In this document: positions 1-5,599 of the stretch, in pieces
Numbering within the stretch: the stretch's first letter is position 1
How the letters are laid out: the number at the start of each line of letters is the position of its first letter
NCBI GenBank assembly: GCA_026387965.1
Contig: JAPLKR010000127.1
Location: 1-7,303, forward strand
DNA length: 7,303 bases
Reading direction: 5' to 3'
Origin: Fusobacteriota bacterium
GTDB taxonomy: Bacteria > Fusobacteriota > Fusobacteriia > JAPLKR01
Notes under the pieces: model-generated
The model's database searches: none
What the model was told of the DNA's origin: nothing
The model's input: the letters and a program-made list of their open reading frames with translations, nothing else
Program-made: the position numbers and the translations under genes

Positions 1-387
1 GATAATTTCGAGTTTCTGACTGAAAATAAGTTTGAAACAGAAGATGGAACGAAACTCTTTGAAGAGTATGAGGCACGAAAATGGGTTAAAGTGGAAGCTT
101 TGACTTATATTAGAGGGCGCAGTATACCGAATGAATATATGATTGTAGATGAAGCACAAAATTTAACACCACATGAGATTAAGACGATAATTACACGTGT
201 GGGTGAAGATACGAAGATTATTTTCACAGGTGATATGGAGCAAATAGATCATCCATATCTTGATGAGACCAGTAATGGACTCTCTTATGTGATTGAAAAA
301 TTTAAAGAACAAGAAATTTCTGGCCACGTGAGTTTAGTTAAAGGTGAGCGTTCGAGACTTGCAGAACTTGCATCACAACTTCTTTAA
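1..387 (+). CDS. PhoH-like (PIN-PhoH type) ATPase, 3' end only
   Basis: This is the C-terminal 128 residues of a larger protein; the reading frame is open from the first base, so the true start lies upstream, and the GTG at 91 is an internal Val codon rather than a start. The block ALTYIRGRSIPN, the Walker B-type stretch MIVDEAQNLTPHE, the segment KIIFTGDMEQIDHPYLD and the ending KGERSRLAELA are hallmarks of the PhoH ATPase domain as found in PIN-PhoH (YlaK/PhoH2-like) proteins. Members of that family are cytoplasmic P-loop ATPases, and PIN-PhoH proteins have been reported as RNA helicase/ribonucleases. The Walker A motif and any PIN domain would be upstream and cannot be seen here. No clear terminator follows the stop, and the next gene has its own promoter. 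The family call is firm; the presence of the PIN domain is inferred from similarity of the ATPase part. Confidence 0.88.
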   Translation, partial: DNFEFLTENKFETEDGTKLFEEYEARKWVKVEALTYIRGRSIPNEYMIVDEAQNLTPHEIKTIITRVGEDTKIIFTGDMEQIDHPYLDETSNGLSYVIEKFKEQEISGHVSLVKGERSRLAELASQLL

Positions 388-393
388 CAGGGC

Positions 394-423
394 TTGTATT
401 TGTACCACATAAAATGATATAAT
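394..423 (+). promoter_or_regulatory. sigma70-type promoter for the smg-like/topA operon
   Basis: A perfect -10 hexamer TATAAT at 418-423 is preceded by TG at 415-416, giving an extended -10. A -35-like TTGTAT lies at 394-399 with an 18-bp spacer. Transcription would begin near 430, about 24 bases before the ATG at 454, leaving a short leader with the ribosome binding site. This is the best promoter match in the window. It was identified by reading only. Confidence 0.65.
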
Positions 424-439
424 GTTTAACATATCATTT
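412..439. promoter_or_regulatory. inverted repeat over the -10 box, possible operator
   Basis: Perfect 9-bp arms AAATGATAT (412-420) and ATATCATTT (431-439) are separated by 10 bases. The left arm covers half of the -10 hexamer and the right arm lies just past the expected transcription start, a typical position for a repressor operator. The arms are A+T-rich and the region is A+T-rich, so chance is a real alternative. A weak terminator for the upstream gene is less likely because the stem has only two G:C pairs and no T tract follows. Confidence 0.35.
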
Positions 440-453
440 AGGAGGCTAAAGTT

Positions 454-831
454 ATGAGGAAAAAAATAGATATTGATGAAATACTCACAGAATATCTAGG
501 GGAAGCTTCTGAAAAGTGTGGGGAAAAAGAAGATTCAAAAGAGCAACAGGATAAAATTTTTGAACTGCTAGAAAAAATGAATGAAGAATTAAAAGTTATA
601 GATTTATCTAAAGTTGAAGCGAAAATTAGGGTGCTGCACCCGTTTGAACGAGAGACTCTTTCTGTAGAAGCACGCGAATATCTTTCCGAGCTTTTAAAAA
701 GTTACGTATTAGATGGAGGAGCTTTTGAGGCAATCATTAACCGTTTTTATGGACAGTTTGATGTTACATGTAAAGATATTGATTTAGCATTGCACGAATT
801 ACGAATACCTAAAGAGATACTTTACAACTAA
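454..831 (+). CDS. Smg/DUF494-like protein
   Basis: This 125-residue protein has a charged, Lys/Glu-rich N-terminal half (about residues 16-48) and a conserved-looking block at residues 59-98, with RVLHPFERETLSVEA followed by a Leu-rich helix and FEAIINRF. That block resembles the C-terminal part of the Smg/DUF494 family (pattern: Arg, then a Glu near L-S-x-E-A, a helix, then V-I-x-R). The usual family location directly before topA supports the call. Smg proteins are usually about 150-160 residues, so this one is short, and the typical C-terminal L-K-W-V-x-L-M-V motif is not well kept. The function of Smg is not known. The start ATG is set by AGGAGG at 440-445, eight bases upstream. Two tandem TAA stops end the gene, and topA begins 13 bases after the first. 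Family assignment is moderate and rests on a short block plus gene order. Confidence 0.6.
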   Translation: MRKKIDIDEILTEYLGEASEKCGEKEDSKEQQDKIFELLEKMNEELKVIDLSKVEAKIRVLHPFERETLSVEAREYLSELLKSYVLDGGAFEAIINRFYGQFDVTCKDIDLALHELRIPKEILYN

Positions 832-844
832 TAAAGGAGAGAAA

Positions 845-3070
845 ATGGCAAAAAAATTAGTCATTGTGGAGTCTCCCTCAAAAGCAGGAACGATAAAAAA
901 AATCTTAGGGGCTGACTACGAAGTAGTGGCCTCTTATGGTCATTTACGAGATCTCCCAATAACTAAAATGGGCGTGGACGTAGATAAAAACTTTGAGCCA
1001 AGTTATATGACCATTCGAGGGAAACAGGTTGTCATTAAGAAGTTAAAGGATTTAGCAAAAGATTCTGATATTGTATACCTCGCATCGGATCCAGATCGTG
1101 AAGGAGAGGCGATTGCTTGGCATGTAGGACACATACTAAATTTAGATTTAAATGAGCCCATTCGTATAGAATTTAATGAAATTACAAAATCAGCTGTATC
1201 ATCGGCAATTGAAAATTGTAGAAAAATTGATATGAATAAAGTGGATGCTCAACAGGCAAGACGCATTTTAGATAGACTTGTAGGATATAAAATTAGCCCA
1301 CTTTTGTGGCAAAGTATTGGCCAAAATACCAGTGCAGGGCGCGTGCAATCAGTAGCACTTAAAATTATCTGTGATTTAGAAGATAAAATCAAAGCCTTTA
1401 TCCCTGAAGAATATTTTGAAGTTGTAGGAGAATTTTCAGATAAACTAAAATTAGATCTACATAAAATTAATGGCAAAAAAGTTGAAAGAATTTTTGAGAA
1501 AACGATATTAGATACTTTGGTTTCGAAAACGTTAAAGCAAGAATTTGAGATTATTTCAAATAAGGTAAGCGATAAACAAAATAAGCCGCCACTGCCACTG
1601 AAAACGAGTACATTGCAGCAGTTAGCTTCATCACAACTGGGATTTTCTGTAACAAAAACAATGAGAGTTGCCCAGTCACTCTATGAAGGGGTCAAACTTT
1701 CAGATGGTGAAACAGGACTGATTACCTACATGAGAACTGATAGCCAAAGGGTTTCAAACGAAGCGATTGCCATGGCAAAAAGCTTTATTGAAAAAACTTA
1801 TGGAAAAGAGTATGTTGGAAAATATTTTAATCTAAAAGCTAAAGAGGGTGTTCAAGATGCACATGAGGCGATTAGACCTTCTGAAGTTTATAGAACGCCA
1901 GAAGCAATAAAATCTTTTTTAAATAATGATCAATTTAGATTGTACCAACTGATATGGGAGAGATTTGTTGTTTCTCAGCTTGCTAATGTAAAATACAAAC
2001 AACAAGAAATTATTGTAGAATTTCAAGCCTATCAATTTAGAGGGATTGTCAATAAAATCATTTTTGACGGGTATTATAAAGTATTTAAAGATGAAATTGA
2101 TACACGCGAATTACTTGATTTGCATGGCGCAACGCAGGTGATTTTAGAGAAACACCATGTAAAAGAAGGTATCACGAAAGCTCCAGCGAGGTTAACTGAA
2201 GCAAGTTTAGTAAAGCAGTTAGAAATAGAAGGAATAGGTCGACCTTCAACATATGCCGCGATTGTTACAACCCTTAAAGATAGAGAGTATGTAGAGATAG
2301 AAAAGAAGCAATTTGTTCCAACTGCGCTCGGATTTAATGTGAAAGAAGAGATGGAAAAGAACTTCCCAAAAATCATGAATATTAAGTTTACCGCTCAAAT
2401 GGAAAATGAACTAGATGAAATTGCTGAAGGAAAATTAGAGTGGCAAAAAGCATTGGGAGAGTTTTACGGAGAGCTTTCAAAATCTCTTTCAAAATATTCT
2501 AAAAATATTGATACGATTAAAAGTGAAGGTATTGATACAGATTTAGTGTGTCCTGCGTGCCAGAAGGGCATGAAATTGAAGACGGGACGTTTTGGAAAAT
2601 TTGTTGAATGTCATGATTATCCAGAGTGTAAGACACGTGTAAAACTACCTAAAACACTTTTGGTTTCGCTTGAAAGTAGTTCAGGGCCACTTATTTTGAA
2701 AGATAGTGTCGATCTAGTCGAACTTACTAAGCCACCTCTGGTGAAAGCAACAGATGTGAAGTGTCCACAGTGCCAGAATATTATGGAGTATAAAATTGGT
2801 AGATTTGGACCGTATTTAAATTGTTCAAGTTGTAAAACGAACTTATCTATTCCGAAAGCATTTCATGTGGATTTAGATCAAGAGCCAATTGTACTAAATG
2901 AACAGTTCGAAGCTAAAAAAATTCATGATGATACTTTAATTGATGCTGCGGGTCCTTGCGATAAATGTGGTGGACGATTTACCATAAAAAATGGTAGATT
3001 CGGACCATTTTTAGCTTGCGGGAACTACCCAACGTGTAAAAACATCCGAAGAATAGGCGAAAAAAAATAA
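845..3070 (+). CDS. topA: DNA topoisomerase I (type IA)
   Basis: TopA relaxes negative supercoils through a transient 5'-phosphotyrosyl DNA link. The 741-residue product has the full bacterial layout. An N-terminal Toprim domain carries catalytic Glu9 in VESPSKA and the metal-binding triad Asp82, Asp84 and Glu86 in DPDREGE. The DNA-gate core includes SAGRVQSVAL. The active-site Tyr295 lies in TYMRTDS, with Arg297 two residues on. The EIEGIGRPSTYA block is intact. Three C-terminal four-cysteine zinc ribbons follow: Cys569/572/589/595, Cys640/643/660/663 and Cys705/708/725/731, each with a GRFG core. All key residues are present, so it should be active. AAAGGAGAG at 834-842 serves as ribosome binding site and overlaps the end of the upstream tandem stop, so it is probably co-transcribed with the smg-like gene. 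A hairpin terminator follows the stop codon directly. Confidence 0.98.
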   Translation: MAKKLVIVESPSKAGTIKKILGADYEVVASYGHLRDLPITKMGVDVDKNFEPSYMTIRGKQVVIKKLKDLAKDSDIVYLASDPDREGEAIAWHVGHILNLDLNEPIRIEFNEITKSAVSSAIENCRKIDMNKVDAQQARRILDRLVGYKISPLLWQSIGQNTSAGRVQSVALKIICDLEDKIKAFIPEEYFEVVGEFSDKLKLDLHKINGKKVERIFEKTILDTLVSKTLKQEFEIISNKVSDKQNKPPLPLKTSTLQQLASSQLGFSVTKTMRVAQSLYEGVKLSDGETGLITYMRTDSQRVSNEAIAMAKSFIEKTYGKEYVGKYFNLKAKEGVQDAHEAIRPSEVYRTPEAIKSFLNNDQFRLYQLIWERFVVSQLANVKYKQQEIIVEFQAYQFRGIVNKIIFDGYYKVFKDEIDTRELLDLHGATQVILEKHHVKEGITKAPARLTEASLVKQLEIEGIGRPSTYAAIVTTLKDREYVEIEKKQFVPTALGFNVKEEMEKNFPKIMNIKFTAQMENELDEIAEGKLEWQKALGEFYGELSKSLSKYSKNIDTIKSEGIDTDLVCPACQKGMKLKTGRFGKFVECHDYPECKTRVKLPKTLLVSLESSSGPLILKDSVDLVELTKPPLVKATDVKCPQCQNIMEYKIGRFGPYLNCSSCKTNLSIPKAFHVDLDQEPIVLNEQFEAKKIHDDTLIDAAGPCDKCGGRFTIKNGRFGPFLACGNYPTCKNIRRIGEKK

Positions 3071-3074
3071 ACTC

Positions 3075-3104
3075 AAAGGGCGGTGTAAACTGCCTTTTGT
3101 TTTG
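3075..3104 (+). terminator. Rho-independent terminator after topA
   Basis: Five bases after the topA stop, the left arm AAAGGGCGGT pairs with ACTGCCTTT across a GTAA loop, with one bulged G and one G:T pair. It is followed by the T-rich run TTGTTTTG. It should end the smg-like/topA transcript, which means the downstream region needs its own promoters. Confidence 0.7.
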
Positions 3105-3261
3105 AAATGAATTAGGAGGAAAGAGAAGATTTTTATCTAGGCAAAGTTGTTAAGACGCAGTAGAGATGTGGACTGAAGAGCAGAATGCTAAAAACTCGTA
3201 TTGTCGTGGATGCTTTCAGTATATATGGATGGGAAAATAGAATGAATATAGAAAAATAGTT
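3105..3261. other. non-coding relic region before the HD pseudogene
   Basis: No intact gene is visible. An excellent Shine-Dalgarno sequence, AGGAGGA at 3114-3120, stands with no ATG at the right distance and no open frame beyond it. The frame from 3118 reads E-E-R-E-D-F-Y-L-G-K-V-V-K-T-Q and then a stop at 3163, with a further open piece later in the same frame (from ATG 3185, M-L-K-T-R-I-V-V-D-A, to the stop at 3257). This looks like the remains of another short gene or of the 5' end of the decayed gene downstream. I do not recognise the peptides. Confidence 0.35.
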
Positions 3262-3485
3262 ATGAAGGATGAAATAGTGAAAGAGATTCGTGAAAGTGTT
3301 AAAAATTCCTGCTTATCACTTCATAATAAATTTGGATATGGGATATGGAAAAATCATATTGAGAAAGTAGTGGAGTATAAAAAAACTTTCAGTAATGTTT
3401 GGTGCAGATAAAGAGATTGTTGAAATTTCGACACTACTGTATGATTTAGCTACGATATTAGATTACAATATTCATGGAGAGAATC

Positions 3486-3501
3486 ATATATATATATATA
3501 T
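3486..3501. repeat. (AT)8 dinucleotide tract
   Basis: Eight uninterrupted AT units lie inside the HD pseudogene, right after the codons for Glu-Asn-His. The frame that fits the family changes across it, which suggests slippage. Because the gene carries several other lesions, this is unlikely to be a working phase-variation switch. Confidence 0.75.
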
Positions 3502-3551
3502 GGGGCACAGCTTGCATAAAATTTTTTATTTTATTAAGTTTCAATCGGGTC

Positions 3552-3578
3552 TAATACCCCTCCGCTTGCGGAGGGGTA
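3552..3578. repeat. palindromic unit, copy 1 (perfect 11-bp stem)
   Basis: The arms TACCCCTCCGC (3555-3565) and GCGGAGGGGTA (3568-3578) are exact reverse complements around a TT loop. The unit begins with TAATACCCC and has GCTTG at its centre, features shared with copy 2. No T tract follows, so it is not an ordinary terminator. Confidence 0.85.
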
Positions 3579-3622
3579 ACTAAAATCGCTGTGGCAGCTT
3601 GTCCCGAAGGGAAAATTTTCCG

Positions 3623-3650
3623 TAATACCCCGTTGCTTGAGGCGGGGATA
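3623..3650. repeat. palindromic unit, copy 2 (imperfect)
   Basis: This has the same start (TAATACCCC) and centre (GCTTG) as copy 1, in the same orientation and 71 bp downstream. Its stem is CCCCG/CGGGG, extended by two T:G pairs, with other inner bases differing from copy 1. The bases outside the shared core have diverged while the hairpin outline persists, which suggests that the structure is what is propagated. Confidence 0.7.
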
Positions 3651-3984
3651 GGGAATTTTAGGGTTGCCATATTTATTAAATTATATGTTTCCAATTGAAA
3701 AAATTAAAAAAATTAAACTGTGTATAGTAAATCATAGAGGAAGCAAAAAAAAACGATTTAAAAAGTGTAGAAGAAAAATTTGCACCAAGTGCCGATGCAA
3801 TGGCACAAATAAAGTGAAATTCATTCATTATTTATTATGTGTATAATGAAGCAAAAATAAATATTGAAGAGGAAAAAGAGTGAATAGTATCAAAGATTGA
3901 TAGAAGTTTGAATAAATTAAATTAGCGTGCCAAGAGCTAATTGAGAAAGAATATAATGCAATAGAAATACTATTTAAAAGATAA

Positions 3985-4159
3985 CTAGATGAAGTGGAAA
4001 AATTCTATTTGCTGATTGAGTCGATCCAGGTCATATTATAGTGTATTGATAAAGCGTATAGAATTTCAGAATTTATCATACCGGCTGCTAAAGACAGGTA
4101 TCAATGAACTTCAAGAATAGATTCCGTAACTACGACCTGAATGACAAGCGCTCAATTCA
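3985..4159. other. intergenic remnant between HD pseudogene and trmFO promoter
   Basis: No gene is supported here. The frame after the last HD stop stays open for 18 codons and then stops at TAG 4039. A 27-codon frame from ATG 4104 to TAA 4185 exists but lacks a ribosome binding site and overlaps the trmFO promoter. I see no tRNA-like fold. The stretch reads as decayed coding sequence or spacer. Confidence 0.4.
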
Positions 4160-4188
4160 TTCTCCATATTTAAGAAAACTGCTATAAA
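4160..4188 (+). promoter_or_regulatory. candidate extended -10 promoter for trmFO
   Basis: TATAAA at 4183-4188 is preceded by TG at 4180-4181 and one base, giving an extended -10. The -35 position holds only a weak TTCTCC (4160-4165) with a 17-bp spacer. The transcript would start near 4195, about 20 bases before the trmFO ATG. Because topA ends in a terminator and the region between is dead, a local promoter is needed. Confidence 0.45.
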
Positions 4189-4215
4189 ATAAAATAAAGT
4201 ATTGAAAGGAAAAAA

Positions 4216-5538
4216 ATGAAATTTGTTAATGTAATTGGGGCTGGACTTGCCGGAAGTGAAGCGGCACTGGTGCTTGCCAATCATGGAATAAAAGTAAAAC
4301 TTTATGAATGCAAAAGAGTATGTGGCGAGCACGAGGTGTATAAGTTGCCTCATTTTGCAGAGTTGGTATGTAGTAACTCTCTTGGTTCAAATGATACGAC
4401 GAACGCAAGTGGGCTTTTAAAAGAGGAGTTGAGATGTTTTGATTCACCTCTTATGAAAGGTGCAGATTTGTATAAAGTACCTGCGGGTCAAGCTTTAGCT
4501 GTGGATAGAGAGAAGTTTGGAGCCTACATTAGCGAAACTATTGTGAATCACCCCAATATTGAGGTAATAGAAAAAGAGTTTGATGAAATTAATACTGATG
4601 AGTATACTATTTTGGCTTCTGGGCCACTTACAACTGAAAAACTCTCTCAAAATATTCAAACTATTTTAGGTGAGGAGTATCTCTATTTTTATGATGCAGT
4701 AGCCCCTATTTTAACTTTTGATTCAATTGATACAGAAAAAGTGTATTTTGCTTCACGTTATGACAAAGGTGAGGGGGAGTATATCAACTGCCCTATGAAT
4801 AAAGAGGAGTATGAGAGGTTTTTTGAAGCCTTGCAAACAGCTGAGCGTTTTGAAATGAAAAGTCATGAAAAAGTGAAACTATTTGAAGCGTGTATGCCTG
4901 TGGAAAAGATTGCTGAACGAGGATTTAAAACGTTACTTTTTGGTCCACTTAAACCAAAAGGACTTACCAATCCGAAAACTGGAAAGGAAGATTTTTCCGT
5001 ATTACAGCTTAGAAAAGAGAATGTGGCAGGGGAGCTTTACAATATGGTAGGGTTTCAAACTAATTTAAAATGGGGCGAGCAAAAAAGAGTATTTTCACTG
5101 ATTCCTGGACTTGAAAATTCGGAGTTCGTGAGATATGGTGTGATGCATAGAAATACATTCGTGAATGCCCCAAAAATATTGAATAATGATCTATCGGTAA
5201 AAAAGTGTGAGAAGCTATATATGGCAGGGCAAATAACAGGTTCTGAAGGGTATGTATTTGCGATTGCGACAGGTCATTTAGCCGCAAAAAACATTATTTT
5301 AAAACTTCAAGGACGGAAGCCACTTCAATTTGATGCGACGACTGAGATAGGAGCGATTTTAGAGTATATGACAACAGAAAACAAAAACTTTCAGCCTATG
5401 GGACCTAATTTTGGAATTCTAGCGCCATTAGAAACCCATATTCGTGATAAAAAAGAACGCTATAGAAAATTGGCAGAACGAAGTTTATGTTATATTGAAA
5501 AGCGCAAAGCAGATTTCTCATTAACAAATACTCATTAA
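4216..5538 (+). CDS. trmFO: TrmFO, folate/FAD-dependent tRNA m5U54 methyltransferase
   Basis: TrmFO makes 5-methyluridine at position 54 in the tRNA T-loop, using 5,10-methylenetetrahydrofolate as carbon donor and FAD as reductant. The 440-residue product matches the usual length of about 435-450. The dinucleotide-binding motif GAGLAGSEAA is at residues 8-17. Cys52, in ELVCSNSLGS, matches the family cysteine of the FAD domain (Cys53 in B. subtilis), and Cys226, in EACMPVEK, matches the catalytic Cys226. FGPLKPKGL, the C-terminal FAD-site block MAGQITGSEGY (336-346) and NFQPMGPNFGILAPL are also present. After GSEGYV the sequence reads FAIATGHLAAKN, where ES-A-A-S-G is common, a mild departure. 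The longer relative MnmG is excluded by length and by these motifs. AAAGGA at 4205-4210 sets the start. No terminator is seen after the stop. Confidence 0.96.
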   Translation: MKFVNVIGAGLAGSEAALVLANHGIKVKLYECKRVCGEHEVYKLPHFAELVCSNSLGSNDTTNASGLLKEELRCFDSPLMKGADLYKVPAGQALAVDREKFGAYISETIVNHPNIEVIEKEFDEINTDEYTILASGPLTTEKLSQNIQTILGEEYLYFYDAVAPILTFDSIDTEKVYFASRYDKGEGEYINCPMNKEEYERFFEALQTAERFEMKSHEKVKLFEACMPVEKIAERGFKTLLFGPLKPKGLTNPKTGKEDFSVLQLRKENVAGELYNMVGFQTNLKWGEQKRVFSLIPGLENSEFVRYGVMHRNTFVNAPKILNNDLSVKKCEKLYMAGQITGSEGYVFAIATGHLAAKNIILKLQGRKPLQFDATTEIGAILEYMTTENKNFQPMGPNFGILAPLETHIRDKKERYRKLAERSLCYIEKRKADFSLTNTH

Positions 5539-5542
5539 TCTA

Positions 5543-5571
5543 TTTCAATTTTTAAATAATTATGTTAAAAT
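5543..5571 (+). promoter_or_regulatory. candidate promoter for the isoaspartyl peptidase gene
   Basis: TAAAAT at 5566-5571 is preceded by TG at 5563-5564 and one base (extended -10). The -35 region holds a weak TTTCAA at 5543-5548 with a 17-bp spacer. The region is very A+T-rich, so the score of any such match is inflated. The 61-bp gap after trmFO leaves room for a separate transcript. Confidence 0.35.
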
Positions 5572-5599
5572 ATATTAAAAAATATAAACAAGGTGAGTT

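Larger units (their letters stand above)
3530..3679. mobile_element. 134-bp palindromic insertion with 8-bp target duplication
   Basis: A G+C-rich block (3538-3671) interrupts the A+T-rich HD pseudogene and is bounded by the direct repeat TTTATTAA at 3530-3537 and 3672-3679. Removing one repeat copy plus the block (142 bp) rejoins the codons for GTACIKFFILL to those for NYMFPIEK in one open frame, the behaviour expected of a real insertion. It encodes nothing. It carries two copies of a TAATACCCC-N3-GCTTG-N3 hairpin unit, a 12-bp palindrome GGAAAATTTTCC (3610-3621), and small hairpins at 3588-3598 (GCTG/CAGC) and 3602-3612 (TCCC/GGGA). I find no terminal inverted repeats. It resembles the REP/palindromic-element class of non-autonomous repeats; I cannot name a known family. 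The 8-bp repeat is A+T-only, so the exact ends are uncertain. Confidence 0.6.
3262..3984 (+). pseudogene. decayed HD-domain phosphohydrolase gene
   Basis: Pieces in three frames assemble, in order, into a small HD-superfamily hydrolase of roughly 190-200 residues. They run from ATG 3262 (MKDEIVKEIRES, then FGYGIWKNHIEKVVEY), through MFGADKEIVEISTLLYDLATI (from 3395) and GENH, then FPIEKIKKIKLCIVNHRGSK (about 3685-3747), SVEEKFAPSADAMAQ (about 3764-3808), EEEKE-stop-IVSKIDRSLNKLN, and finally ELIEKEYNAIEILFK, ending at TAA 3982. Lesions are a frame change at the A7 tract 3379-3385; Tyr (TAT 3440) in place of the His of the HD pair; a frame change at the (AT)8 tract 3486-3501; a 134-bp insertion at 3538-3671; a frame change at the A9 tract 3745-3753; and in-frame stops at 3815, 3881 (TGA where the family has Trp) and 3923, with another frame change just after. 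HD proteins of this kind are metal-dependent phosphohydrolases. With the metal-binding His gone and this many breaks, the gene is dead. The family assignment is by reading, without a search. Confidence 0.8.

Noticed and set aside
1249-2376. Minus-strand open frames inside topA (1249-1476 and 2074-2376)
   Set aside because: They lie fully within a clearly coding gene, show no family features and have no convincing start signals; they are shadows of topA.
3555-3578. Transcription terminator at the perfect 11-bp hairpin
   Set aside because: No T tract follows on either strand, and it lies inside a pseudogene rather than at a gene end.
3552-3650. CRISPR array from the two similar palindromic units
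   Set aside because: There are only two copies, of unequal sequence, with strong internal dyad symmetry and a spacer that is itself palindromic; no cas genes are present.
3379-3753. Programmed frameshifting in the HD gene
   Set aside because: The additional stop codons and the lost HD His cannot be bypassed by frameshifting at the simple tracts.
3395-3846. Two short frames (3395-3583 and 3664-3846) as intact small genes
   Set aside because: Their peptides are consecutive pieces of one HD-domain protein. The tail of the first runs into the palindromic insertion, and the end of the second is out of the family frame after the A9 tract.
4104-4187. 27-codon small gene with a HSPYLRKLL ending
   Set aside because: It has no ribosome binding site, overlaps the trmFO promoter, and is too short for its resemblance to methyltransferase N-termini to mean anything.
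4226-5287. Minus-strand open frames inside trmFO, and one at 4111-4353 overlapping its start
   Set aside because: They are antisense to a well-conserved gene, with compositions typical of the shadow strand and no recognisable domain.
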